Shown here one piece after another: positions 26,738 through 35,189 of a DNA stretch of 64,000 nt; position 1 is the stretch's first letter; each line of letters starts with the position of its first letter. This DNA comes from Rhizobium sp. Leaf371 (GTDB taxonomy: Bacteria > Pseudomonadota > Alphaproteobacteria > Rhizobiales > Rhizobiaceae). The notes under the pieces were generated by a model. The model did no database searches and was not told the origin of the DNA. It worked only from the letters and a program-made list of their open reading frames with translations. The stretch covers positions 470,083 through 534,082 of the forward strand of contig NZ_LMQB01000001.1 in assembly GCF_001424045.1 (NCBI RefSeq), read 5' to 3'. A program made the translations under genes and the position numbers.

Positions 26738-27658
26738 ATGGCGATCATCGCTGCAAGCAAGCCGACACCGGCGCCGGACGCGCGGGTGCGCACGCCAAAA
26801 TCCTTCCGCCTGCCGCCGCGCGCCGTCTCCTATCTGCAGTCGGCGCCGCTGATCGCCATTCTCGGCTTCTTCTTTCTCTTGCCGATCCTGATGATCCTGA
26901 TCGTCAGCTTCTGGGACTATGATTTCGCCGGCCTCTACCCGGATTTCCTGACCATGAATTACGAGGAGACTCTGGGCTCCTGGGTCACCTGGAAAACCTA
27001 CCTCAACACCCTGAAATATACGGTCGTCGTCTGGGCGCTGACGACGTTCATCGGTTTCTGGGTCGCCTATTTCCTGGCGTTCCACATCCGCACGACGACG
27101 ATGCAGATGGTGCTGTTCCTCGTCTGCACCGTGCCGTTCCTCACCTCCAACATCATCCGCATGATCTCCTGGATCCCGGTGCTCGGGCGCAATGGCTTGG
27201 TGAATTCGACGCTGATCGAGATGGGGATCATTCCGGCGCCGATCGAATGGCTGCTCTATTCCGAGTTCGCCGTCATCCTCGCCATGGTGCATCTCAACAC
27301 GCTGTTCATGGTGACGCCGATCTTCAACACGCTGATGCGGATCGACAAATCGCTGATCGAGGCGGCGCGCGATGCTGGCGCCAGCGGCTGGCAGATCCTC
27401 TGGAACGTCATCATTCCGCTCGCCAAGCCCGGCATCGCCATCGGTTCGATCTTCGTCGTCACCCTGGTCATGGCGGATTTCTCGACCGTGCAGGTCATGT
27501 CCGGCGGGCAGAGTGCATCGGTGGCATTGATGATGCGCAACCAGATGTCGCTGCTGCAATATCCGGCCGCCGCCGCCAATGCCGTCGTGCTCCTGATCGT
27601 CGTGCTGCTGATGGTCGCCGCGATCCTGCGCGTCGTCGATATCCGCAAGGAGCTGTGA
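26738..27658 (+). CDS. ABC transporter permease (PotB-like)
   Basis: A 306-residue inner-membrane permease with about six transmembrane helices, beginning after a 35-residue cytosolic tail (LQSAPLIAILGFFFLLPILMILIVSFWD). The binding-protein-dependent transport signature is EAARDAGASGWQILWNVIIPLAKPGI (EAA-X3-G motif). It contacts the ATPase through this loop. ATG 26738 follows ACGGAGA. It pairs with the next gene, and the two form the hetero-dimeric channel. Confidence 0.92.
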   Translation: MAIIAASKPTPAPDARVRTPKSFRLPPRAVSYLQSAPLIAILGFFFLLPILMILIVSFWDYDFAGLYPDFLTMNYEETLGSWVTWKTYLNTLKYTVVVWALTTFIGFWVAYFLAFHIRTTTMQMVLFLVCTVPFLTSNIIRMISWIPVLGRNGLVNSTLIEMGIIPAPIEWLLYSEFAVILAMVHLNTLFMVTPIFNTLMRIDKSLIEAARDAGASGWQILWNVIIPLAKPGIAIGSIFVVTLVMADFSTVQVMSGGQSASVALMMRNQMSLLQYPAAAANAVVLLIVVLLMVAAILRVVDIRKEL

Positions 27659-27659
27659 G

Positions 27660-28481
27660 ATGAGCCACGAGAAACGCACCTTCGAATTCTACGTGCTCGC
27701 CGCCTTCTTCGCGCTGTTCGTGCTCTTTCTCTATGGCCCGCTGTCGGCGGTTCTCATCCTGTCCTTCCAGGGGCCGAACGGCGGCCTGACCTTCCCGATG
27801 AACGGGGTGTCGCTGCGCTGGTTCTACAATCTGTTCGAGCAGCAGGCGGTGGGCAATTTTGGCGCGTCTTTCCGGCGGTCCTTTGCGCTCGGCATCATGG
27901 TCATGGTCGTCAACGTGCTGGTGTCGCTGCTCGCGGGCCTCGCCTTCCGCCGCAAGTTCCGCGGCTCGACCACGCTGTTCTACCTCACGGTCGCCAGCCT
28001 CGTCGTTCCCTCCATCATCATCTCGCTCGGTATCGGCGTGGTGTTCCAGCAGTTCGGGCTCAAGCCTGCCTGGTATTCCTCGGCCTTCGGCGCGCATCTC
28101 ACCTGGACGCTGCCCTTCGGCGTGCTCATCATGTTCGCCGTGTTCAACCGGTTCTCGCCGGCCTACGAGGAAGCGGCGCGCGATCTCGGGGCGAGCGCCT
28201 GGCAGACCTTCCGCCACGTCGTGCTGCCGATGATCGCACCGAGCCTGATCGGCGTCGGCCTGTTCGGCTTCACGCTGTCCTATGACGAGTTCGCCCGCAC
28301 GCTGATGACGTCCGGCACCTACAACACGCTGCCGCTCGAAATCTACGGCATGACCACCAATGTCACCACGCCGGTGCTCTATGCGCTCGGCACCGTCACC
28401 ACCGTCTTCTCCTTCACCGTCATTCTGCTGGCGCTCGGCATCATCCTGATGCTCGGCCGCAAGCAGGCCAAGCTGGTCTGA
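27660..28481 (+). CDS. ABC transporter permease (PotC-like)
   Basis: A 273-residue permease that starts one base after the stop of the previous permease, a sign of translational coupling. It has six predicted membrane helices and the loop EEAARDLGASAWQTFRHVVLPMIAPSLIGVGLFGFTLSYDEFARTL, including the EAA motif and the typical DEF segment of PotC-like proteins. It is the second half of the channel. Confidence 0.92.
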   Translation: MSHEKRTFEFYVLAAFFALFVLFLYGPLSAVLILSFQGPNGGLTFPMNGVSLRWFYNLFEQQAVGNFGASFRRSFALGIMVMVVNVLVSLLAGLAFRRKFRGSTTLFYLTVASLVVPSIIISLGIGVVFQQFGLKPAWYSSAFGAHLTWTLPFGVLIMFAVFNRFSPAYEEAARDLGASAWQTFRHVVLPMIAPSLIGVGLFGFTLSYDEFARTLMTSGTYNTLPLEIYGMTTNVTTPVLYALGTVTTVFSFTVILLALGIILMLGRKQAKLV

Positions 28482-28489
28482 ACCCTCGC

Positions 28490-29230
28490 ATGCGCATCCT
28501 CGTCGTCAATCCGAACACCACCGTTTCCATGACCGAGAAGGCGGCTGAGGCGGCGCGTCTCGTCGCCGCAGCGGGGACGCAGATCGTCGCTGCGACCGCC
28601 GCGATGGGGCCGGCCTCGATCGAGGGGCACTATGACGGCGCGCTGGCGCTGCCGGGCCTGCTCGCCGCGATCCGGGATGGCGAGGCGGCCGGAGCCGAGG
28701 CCGCCGTCATCGCCTGTTTCGACGATACCGGGCTCGATGCCGCGCGGTCGCTCGCCTCCATTCCGGTGCTCGGGCTCTGCGAAAGCGCGCTGGTGACCGC
28801 CGGATTCCTCGCGCAGCGCTTCACCGTCGTGACCACGCTGGAGCGCTCCCGCGTGCTGCTCGAAAACCTGACGCGGCATTATGGGTTCGGTGGGCGGGCC
28901 AAGGTGCGCGCGGCCGATATTCCGGTGCTGGATCTGGAAAAGGAAGGCTCCGGCGCACTCGACAAGCTGCGCCACCAGATCGAGCGCGCGCTCGCCGAAG
29001 ACGGCGCGGAGGCCATCGTGCTGGGCTGTGCCGGCATGGCGGATCTGGCCCACGAGCTGCAAACCATCTATCGCGTGCCGGTCGTCGATGGCGTTTCCGC
29101 CGCGGTGAAGCAGGCCGAAGCGCTGATCGCCCAGCGGCTGACCACCAGCAAGCGGGGGTCCTATGCCGCACCTCTGGCCAAGCCCTATTCCGGTGTGCTG
29201 AGCGACTTCGCACCGGCTATCGCTTCCTGA
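28490..29230 (+). CDS. Aspartate/glutamate/hydantoin racemase family protein
   Basis: A 246-residue enzyme starting nine bases after the permease stop. It has the family N-terminus MRILVVNPNTTVSMTEKAA and two catalytic cysteines: Cys76 in AVIACFDDTGLDAARSL and Cys180 in IVLGCAGMADLA. Such paired cysteines catalyse proton exchange at a chiral carbon without a cofactor. The NPNTTxxMT start is typical of hydantoin and allantoin racemases rather than glutamate racemase. Co-operon location with an amine-type importer suggests that the imported compound is a hydantoin, ureide or amino-acid derivative needing stereo-inversion. No hydantoinase is in the window. Confidence 0.88.
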   Translation: MRILVVNPNTTVSMTEKAAEAARLVAAAGTQIVAATAAMGPASIEGHYDGALALPGLLAAIRDGEAAGAEAAVIACFDDTGLDAARSLASIPVLGLCESALVTAGFLAQRFTVVTTLERSRVLLENLTRHYGFGGRAKVRAADIPVLDLEKEGSGALDKLRHQIERALAEDGAEAIVLGCAGMADLAHELQTIYRVPVVDGVSAAVKQAEALIAQRLTTSKRGSYAAPLAKPYSGVLSDFAPAIAS

Positions 29231-29400
29231 ACCTTCGCACGGGCTGAAGTCGATCACACTTTACCTTTGTCTTTCCGCCTGCCGAGGGAGGCTAGGGAAC
29301 AAGCGCACGCTCGCGTGTCCTTTCGATCGCGTCCTGCTATATCCTTCGGACAGATGGCCTTGCTTGGCGAACTGTGGCCGGGGATTGCAGAGAGGGTGGC

Positions 29401-30699
29401 ATGAAGCGGGATGTGGATGTGGTCGTGGTCGGGGCCGGCTTCACGGGATTGGCGGCAGCACAGGCTCTGGCCGATCGCGGGCTGTCGGTTCAGGTGCTCG
29501 AGGCCCGGTCCGACGTCGGGGGGCGCGTCCGGTCGTTCCTGACGTCGGACGGCGTGCGACGGGATGCCGGCGGACAGTTCATCTGTGACGACATGCCGGA
29601 GGTCACGGCCCTTGTCCGCGAGGCGCCCCTCGATCGTGTCGAAAGCCGGTGGAAGGGCGCATCGAAGACCGTGTCGGCCACGGCGTCCCGGCGGATCGCC
29701 CAGCGCGACAACATGCTGTTTGCAAAGATGGAAGCGGCCGATCCTGCGGACCCGGCGCTTGCCGGCCTCTCCATCACCGACTGGCTGGACAGGCAGGACG
29801 CGACAGACGAGGCGAAGCGGCAGTTTTTGAGCATGGTGCACGGCCTCTGGTGTCTGCCGGCGGATATCATCCCGTTCTGGTATCTCGTGGACAGCGACCG
29901 TCGGAACACCGCCGAGGTCTCGGAGCTTCAATACTTTCTGAAGGAAAGCGCGGCAGCGCTCGCCGAGGTCATGGCCGGGCGGCTGCAGCGCTCTCTTTGT
30001 CTCTCCACGCCTGTTTCGAGCATTCGGCGGGAGGAGGATCATGTCGTGGTGATGGCCGGCGACCGGCAGATCACGGCGCGGCATGCGCTCGTTGCGGTTC
30101 CGCCCGTGCGTGCGCGCGACATCGTCCAGCATCCGCCGCTGCCGGAGCCGCTTGCCCGGGCGCTCGGCAGCTGGCGGAGCGGGGCCGTGATCAAGATCCT
30201 GCTGCGCTATCCCGCACGCATCTGGTCGCCTTCCGTCTCTTCCGGAATTTCGTGGGACGATGTGAGCGGGCTCTATGCGTTCGACGTCAGCCAGGACGAG
30301 GATCACGCCGGTTTCGTGGTGTTTGTCGGCGGTCCGCTGGCGCTGGACTGGCGCGCCCGGGGCGAGGCCTATATCGCGCGGACGGTGGGAGAACGGATGG
30401 CCGCGTTGCTTGGTCCCGACGCGCCGGTGCCGGTCGAGTTCATCCTGCACGACTGGACGGACGACCGCTGGAGCGGCGGCGGCTATAGCGACGTGATCGT
30501 CGATCCCGCAGCCTACGATGCCGAGGCGGTTTTGCGCGCGGGCGTTGGCCGCGTGGCGTTTGCCAGTTCCGAGCTGTCTCCGTCCTTTCCCACCTATATC
30601 GAAGGCGCGATCATTGCGGGACGGCTTGCGGCCGGGCGTATCGCCGATCGGCTTGCGCGCGAAGATCTGGCTCTGGAAGACGGGACCGCGGAGCGCTGA
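29401..30699 (+). CDS. FAD-dependent amine oxidase-type oxidoreductase
   Basis: A 432-residue flavoprotein. The dinucleotide-binding start KRDVDVVVVGAGFTGLAAAQALADRGLSVQVLEARSDVGGRV carries GxGxxG, the acidic ribose ligand and the GGR motif of monoamine oxidase/phytoene-desaturase-like enzymes. The C-terminal FAD box is present (ELSPSFPTYIEGAIIAGRLAAGRI). No signal peptide. It could oxidise an amine from the preceding operon, but a 170-bp gap separates it and the substrate is unknown. ATG 29401 is the start directly before the Rossmann motif. Confidence 0.88.
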   Translation: MKRDVDVVVVGAGFTGLAAAQALADRGLSVQVLEARSDVGGRVRSFLTSDGVRRDAGGQFICDDMPEVTALVREAPLDRVESRWKGASKTVSATASRRIAQRDNMLFAKMEAADPADPALAGLSITDWLDRQDATDEAKRQFLSMVHGLWCLPADIIPFWYLVDSDRRNTAEVSELQYFLKESAAALAEVMAGRLQRSLCLSTPVSSIRREEDHVVVMAGDRQITARHALVAVPPVRARDIVQHPPLPEPLARALGSWRSGAVIKILLRYPARIWSPSVSSGISWDDVSGLYAFDVSQDEDHAGFVVFVGGPLALDWRARGEAYIARTVGERMAALLGPDAPVPVEFILHDWTDDRWSGGGYSDVIVDPAAYDAEAVLRAGVGRVAFASSELSPSFPTYIEGAIIAGRLAAGRIADRLAREDLALEDGTAER

Positions 30700-30717
30700 C
30701 CGAAGCCGTGAGCCCGC

Positions 30718-31536
30718 TCACTTGTCGAAAAAGCCGGGGCGCAGCTTCTCGCCGATCAGGCAATCCGTCGCGGCCGGGCTTGCCGCAGGGATGACGCGGA
30801 ACGGCGGTTGGCGCCCGCTCACCTCCATCACCAGCTTCTGCCGGATGGCAACGCCGAAATCGTCGGGATTGTGGATCGGCAGGACGAAGGAGCCCGGCCC
30901 GCCGATGACGCAGTCGCCGTAATAGCGGTCGAGCCGGACGCCGACGCCGGTCGGACGGATGATGATGGCGAGGCCGTTGACGATGATGCCGCTGCGCACC
31001 GCCGTATCCCGCGCGGGCACGACCGGTGGCCCGAGATTGTTGGGCCCGTCGCCCGAGACATCGATGACACGGCGCTGGCCTGCGAAGGCGTTGGTATCGA
31101 TCATGCCGCTGGCATAGGTCAGCGCGTTGGATATCGAGGTGCCGCGACGGGTGGTGACGGGCCTTGCGGCGATCTCGTCCGCAAAGGCCGCAGCGTCCGC
31201 GGCCGACGCGATCACGCGCCAGTCCACGCGCGAACTTTCATTGACGCTCCCGGCCCATTCGAAATAGCTGATGACGATCTCGCCGATCCGTCCGCCGCGC
31301 ACGGCGTCGATGAATTCCTTGTGGCGCAGGGCGTCGAGGTAACCCGCGCGCTGGATACGGGCCTCCTCGATATCCATCGATCCGGACATGTCGACGGCGA
31401 GAACCAGCTCGACATCCACCTCCCGCGCGACACGTGCGGCAGCCGTGTGGTCGGAGACCGTTTCCATCGCGTAAGGCGTCGGTTGAATGCCTTGATTGCT
31501 AAGGCTCATCAGCAATGCAATTCCCGCCAAGATCAT
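30718..31536 (-). CDS. DUF1194 family exported von Willebrand factor A protein
   Basis: About 272 residues from ATG 31536. The start is a signal peptide (MILAGIALLMSLSNQGIQPT then PYA). The body is a vWA domain with an intact metal-ion-dependent site: VDVELVLAVDMSGSMDIEEA, then RGTSISNAL and VIDVSGDGPNNLG. The DUF1194 family is common in alphaproteobacteria and its role is unknown. It converges on the amine oxidase gene with 18 bp between and is divergent from the GH144-like gene. Longer in-frame starts up to 31671 give a leader without a membrane signal. Confidence 0.85.
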   Translation of the reverse strand: MILAGIALLMSLSNQGIQPTPYAMETVSDHTAAARVAREVDVELVLAVDMSGSMDIEEARIQRAGYLDALRHKEFIDAVRGGRIGEIVISYFEWAGSVNESSRVDWRVIASAADAAAFADEIAARPVTTRRGTSISNALTYASGMIDTNAFAGQRRVIDVSGDGPNNLGPPVVPARDTAVRSGIIVNGLAIIIRPTGVGVRLDRYYGDCVIGGPGSFVLPIHNPDDFGVAIRQKLVMEVSGRQPPFRVIPAASPAATDCLIGEKLRPGFFDK

Positions 31537-31697
31537 GTCATCCAATCCCCGCTTCGCCCCGTAGAAGCGAACATTAACACAACGGGTGATGGCGGCGACC
31601 GCTAAGCGGCTGCAGGAAGTCAACACTCGGTGAGACCATAAATTTTTGAGCACGAGAGATGTGGTACCCAAAGCGTGCCGACATCTAAGGAGTTGGA

Positions 31698-32987
31698 ATG
31701 CTTTTCAAGGATACGACCGATGTCGGCTTGATCGACCGATTTCAGCTGGGCGCGTTCCGGTACTTCATGCGGTATACCCATCCGGAAACGGGTCTCGTGG
31801 CCGACAGTTCGCAGGACGGTTCGCCGGCCAGCATCGCTGCAACGGGCTTCGGTCTGTCCGCGCTCCCGGTCGGCGTCGAACGTGACTGGCTGTCGCGCGA
31901 AGACGCTGCGACGCGTGCGTTGACGACCTTGCGGTTCCTTCGCGACAGCGAGCAGAGCCGCGATACGCTGGCCACGGGTTACAAAGGTCTCTACTATCAT
32001 TTCCTGGATATGAAGACGGGACGGCGAGCGTGGCGGAGCGAGATTTCGCTGATCGACAGCGCGCTTCTGATCGCCGGCGTGATCACGGTCGGTGCGTATT
32101 TTTCCGACAATACGCCGGCGGAGAAGGAAATTCGCGATATCGCCGACATGATCTATGCGCGGGCCAACTGGGCCTGGGCGCTGGACGAGCAGGATGCGCT
32201 GGCGCTCGGCTGGAAGCCGCGCAGCGGTTTTCTTCCCTTTCGCTGGCATGGCTACAGCGAAGCGATCATTCTCTACACGCTGGCCCTGTCGTCGCCGTCC
32301 TATCCCATCCCGCCGAAGAGCTACCTGGCTTTCGGCAACCAGTGCGACTGGAAGGAGATGCAGGGCAAGCCGTTCCTCTCTGCCGGACCGCTGTTCATCC
32401 ATCTCTTCTCGCATGCCTGGATCGACTTTCGGGGTATCCGCGATGCGGCAATGACGGAACATGACAGCGATTACTTCGAGAACACGCGTCTCGCCATCGA
32501 TGTCCAGCGCGACTATGCCGCGCGAAACCCCGAATCCTTCGTCGGTTACGGTGAGGATTGTTGGGGCCTGACGGCCTGCGACGGCCCGGAGCGGTCGCGT
32601 CGGCTGCGGGACGGTCGCCAGCAGAATTTTTCGGGCTATGCCGCAAGAGGTGCGCCAGACGGACCGGACGACGGAACGCTTGCGCCCTGGGCGCCGCTTG
32701 CCTGCCTGCCCTTCGATGAGGCCGCGGCCCTTGCCGGAACGCGGCATATTCTCGATGCCTATCCAGGCGTGGTCGAAGAGGATGGCTTCATCGGCAGCTT
32801 CAATCCGAGCGTTCCCGCCCGCACGGCCGAGGGCTGGATGAACACGCGGCGGATCGGGCTCGATCAGGGAATTCTCCTGATGATGATCGAGAATCACAGG
32901 ACCGGATTGTTCTGGAACCTCTTGCGCCAGTCGGTGCCGATCCGGCGCGGGTTGAAGCGCGCGGGGTTTGAGGGCGGCTGGCTGTAG
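31698..32987 (+). CDS. GH144-like (COG5368 glucoamylase-type) glycoside hydrolase
   Basis: A 429-residue enzyme starting right after AAGGAGTTGG at ATG 31698. It matches the bacterial family annotated as glucoamylase or GH144: FFxRYTHPETGLVADSS near the N-terminus, ASIAATGFGLSAL, GLYYHFLDMKTGRRAWRSEISLIDSALLIAGV, GWKPRSGFLPFRWHGYSEAIILYTLALSSPSYPI, HAWIDFRGIRD, and a Trp/Gly-rich catalytic region CWGLTACDGP. Characterised GH144 enzymes cleave beta-1,2-glucan, the polymer of rhizobial cyclic glucans. No signal peptide is seen, so it is probably cytoplasmic. The specific substrate is inferred. Confidence 0.82.
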   Translation: MLFKDTTDVGLIDRFQLGAFRYFMRYTHPETGLVADSSQDGSPASIAATGFGLSALPVGVERDWLSREDAATRALTTLRFLRDSEQSRDTLATGYKGLYYHFLDMKTGRRAWRSEISLIDSALLIAGVITVGAYFSDNTPAEKEIRDIADMIYARANWAWALDEQDALALGWKPRSGFLPFRWHGYSEAIILYTLALSSPSYPIPPKSYLAFGNQCDWKEMQGKPFLSAGPLFIHLFSHAWIDFRGIRDAAMTEHDSDYFENTRLAIDVQRDYAARNPESFVGYGEDCWGLTACDGPERSRRLRDGRQQNFSGYAARGAPDGPDDGTLAPWAPLACLPFDEAAALAGTRHILDAYPGVVEEDGFIGSFNPSVPARTAEGWMNTRRIGLDQGILLMMIENHRTGLFWNLLRQSVPIRRGLKRAGFEGGWL

Positions 32988-33026
32988 GCCGGATCGCGGC
33001 GACCCGACCTGACGCGTCCGTCGCCA

Positions 33027-33815
33027 TCATGCCGTATTCAGAAAACGATCGTTGATGGCGCCAGATACGGCTCCCAGCACGAGCCAGAAGGCCAGCGTGG
33101 TCGCAAGCGCGGCCACCGCGAACTCCGCGCCGAGAACGGCAGGAACGGGGCTTGCGAGGTCGCCGGGCTGTGGCGCGCCATAGAGGTGGGGCAGTGCGAG
33201 AAGTCCCAGACCGGCAGCCTTTGCCCAGATCTCCTTTCGCAGCGCGATGAGACCGAGCCCAAGCGCCGAGAGCACCGTAGCCATGAGCCACCAGATCTGG
33301 CGATCGCCGAGATCGCCTGCCGGAAAGCCCGGAAGTTCCGGCGGGAGGCCGAGGGCCGGCAGCATGTGAACCGACAGCCAGCCGAGCGCGCCCCAGACAA
33401 GGCCGTTCCGCATGGTTGGCGGTGTGCTCGTCACCAGGCCGAGGCCGGCGAGAAGGAGGCCGAAACCTGCACCCGTGACCAAATTGGCGATCAGCGTGCC
33501 GGAGAAGCGGCTCAAGCCGAACATGATGCCGCCATCCGCGTGCCCTGCCTCCTGGCCCGCGCTTTCATGCGCATAGGCCGGCGTGACGAGCTGGAGCGCG
33601 GATGCAAGGGAAGGGAAGAGCGAGCCGCCGGCGCGCGACGAGTGCTCGTGTGCCGCCGGGTACCCCTCGGCTTCCGGCGCTCCCGGTAGGGGCGCAGTCT
33701 CGTAGGTTTCCGCTTCCAGTATGAGCGGGACGACGCGAAGCTCCTGGGCGGCTGTCATGAAGCTGCCCGCAATAAGGCCGGCGCAGATGGCGGCCAGCAG
33801 TGTTTTGACGATCAT
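33027..33815 (-). CDS. cbtA: Cobalt transporter subunit CbtA
   Basis: A 262-residue membrane protein of the CbtA family, with about six helices. Landmarks are the start MIVKTLLAAICAGLIAGSFM then TAAQELRVVPLILEAETYE, the central histidine/acidic loop (AAHEHSSRAG, HESAGQEAGHADGG), GGIMFGLSRFSGTLIANLVTGAGFGLLLAG and the family-typical GLPPELPGFPAGDLGDRQIWWLMATVLSALGLGLIA. CbtA works with the small subunit CbtB in cobalt uptake for B12 synthesis. It lies downstream of cbtB and a cobalamin riboswitch, although an unusual 261-bp gap separates the two genes. Confidence 0.92.
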   Translation of the reverse strand: MIVKTLLAAICAGLIAGSFMTAAQELRVVPLILEAETYETAPLPGAPEAEGYPAAHEHSSRAGGSLFPSLASALQLVTPAYAHESAGQEAGHADGGIMFGLSRFSGTLIANLVTGAGFGLLLAGLGLVTSTPPTMRNGLVWGALGWLSVHMLPALGLPPELPGFPAGDLGDRQIWWLMATVLSALGLGLIALRKEIWAKAAGLGLLALPHLYGAPQPGDLASPVPAVLGAEFAVAALATTLAFWLVLGAVSGAINDRFLNTA

Positions 33816-34076
33816 GGATAGTCCTTTTCAAGCAGCACCTTGCGGTCTGCTCTTGGATCCTTGTTGAGACTTTGCTGGAGGCCTGACGTCTAGGCTCGGC
33901 GCGGTTCCACGAAGCGACGCGGGCGCGGGGAAGCGATGCCGATCCGGCATGCCTCCACTGCGCGCAGCCGATCATCGGACGCGCGTCTGCCTTGACGCTC
34001 GACGGCTCGCACGGACGCGCGCCTCTGACGCAAAGGCGAAGTCACGACCAGGCGCGCGATCGGAGACTCGCGAGCC

Positions 34077-34253
34077 TTAGTGGCAGGGGAAGCCGAACGA
34101 GTGGCGGACGTCGTGGGCCGTGTCGTGCAGCACGGACGAATTGGCGAGCCCCGCTCCAAACACGAGAAACGCCCCGATGAACAAGGACAGGAAACCCGCA
34201 ATCATGCGGTCATTGAGGGAAAGCGAAACGCCGGATGCGTTGGTAACAGCCAT
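34077..34253 (-). CDS. cbtB: Cobalt transporter subunit CbtB
   Basis: A 58-residue single-span membrane protein. It has one transmembrane helix (IAGFLSLFIGAFLVFGAGLA) and the diagnostic C-terminal histidine motif LHDTAHDVRHSFGFPCH, which binds cobalt before passage through CbtA. ATG 34253 has the ribosome site GGAGGTTG; a start further upstream at 34283 lies inside a palindrome. The cobalamin riboswitch immediately upstream implies repression when B12 is plentiful. Confidence 0.92.
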   Translation of the reverse strand: MAVTNASGVSLSLNDRMIAGFLSLFIGAFLVFGAGLANSSVLHDTAHDVRHSFGFPCH

Positions 34254-34274
34254 GACAACCTCCGTGATGGCAGC

Positions 34275-34290
34275 GTGGGACATGTCCCAC
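34275..34290 (-). other. Palindrome between riboswitch and cbtB start
   Basis: GTGGGACATGTCCCAC is a perfect 16-bp palindrome about 12 bases upstream of the cbtB ribosome site. It may be the expression platform of the riboswitch or a protein-binding dyad. Confidence 0.5.
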
Positions 34291-34315
34291 TCATTTGGGC
34301 GAAATGCCCGACATC

Positions 34316-34550
34316 AAGCGGCAGGTGTCCTGGCTCGCGGCGTCTGATGCCGGCTGGCATCGTCGGATCTTTCTCGCCTTCCCGCAGATCGGAGTTGCCT
34401 CGTCTCCGCAGTGGCTTCTACCGGTCGCCCGGCATGAAAGACCCTGACCGCTCTACAGTCGCGGGGTCGGCCGTGATGAAGGTGCCGCACTGGGTCCACC
34501 CGTCACGTTCCCATTTACTCCCCGGATGGTGTGTCATCCGGAGAACCTCT
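34316..34550 (-). ncRNA. Cobalamin riboswitch
   Basis: Read on the minus strand, the element starts near GAGGTTCTCCGGATG and GGGGAGTAAATGGGAACG. It then shows the conserved core GCGGCACCTTCATCACGG and CCGACCCCGCGACTGTAG, the GCCACTG block, GCGGGAAGGCGA, GACGATGCCAGCCGGCATC, and the B12 box (AGCCAGGACACCTGCCG). All conserved blocks of the adenosylcobalamin class are present in order. It ends about 60 bases before the cbtB ATG. Confidence 0.95.
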
Positions 34551-34614
34551 TGATAAGGGTCACTATGACGCGTGCAGGGCGTGTGTCAATTGGCCCCTGG
34601 GATGGTGCCGCGCC

Positions 34615-35088
34615 TTACAGCGTCGCGGCGAGAGCGGCGAGTTGATCGGCACACTGGCCCCAGCCTTCGTGAAAGCCCATCTGCTCGTGCGCGTCGCGGT
34701 CGGTCTTCGTCCAGTGCCGGACACGGGCCGTGTAGCGCGTCCCGCCGTCCTCCGGCTCGAAGGTGATGATGCCGGTCATGAAGGGCTTTTCCGAAGGCGT
34801 CCATGCATGGATATAAGCGTCGGTGAAGACGATCTTCCGATCCGGAACGATCTCGAGATAGACGCCGCGATTGGGCATTTCCTCACCCTCGGGGCTCTGC
34901 ATGACGATGAGGTTCGCACCTCCTACGCGCAGATCGATCTCGGCCGACGCGATCGTCCAGGGCCTGGGGACGAACCATTGCCGGATCAGGGCAGGCTCCG
35001 TCCAGCATCGGAACAGGGCATTCGGCGATGCGGCGATGTGGCGGGTGATGACGAGGTCGCGATCGTCGGCGGTGGTCTGTTGGGTCAT
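34615..35088 (-). CDS. SRPBCC/AHSA1-family protein
   Basis: A 157-residue START-like ligand-binding fold protein. The AHSA1 pattern is clear: RDLVITRHIAASPNALFRCWTEPALIRQWFVPRPW, VGGANLIVMQSPEGEEMPNRGVYLEIVPDRKIVFTDAY, MTGIITFEPEDGGTRYTARVRHWTKTDRDAHEQMGFHEGWGQCADQLAAL. The MGFHEGWG motif is typical of the branch often annotated as polyketide cyclase/dehydrase. No partner gene (for example an ArsR regulator) is adjacent. Function unknown. Confidence 0.88.
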   Translation of the reverse strand: MTQQTTADDRDLVITRHIAASPNALFRCWTEPALIRQWFVPRPWTIASAEIDLRVGGANLIVMQSPEGEEMPNRGVYLEIVPDRKIVFTDAYIHAWTPSEKPFMTGIITFEPEDGGTRYTARVRHWTKTDRDAHEQMGFHEGWGQCADQLAALAATL

Positions 35089-35189
35089 GCGCGTGATCCT
35101 GGAGCGGCGGGACGGTTTTGCCGAGTTTCCGTCATCCCGCGCTGACTGTCGAGACCCTCAAGAGACGCATCTTCTCGCGATCGGGTCCG

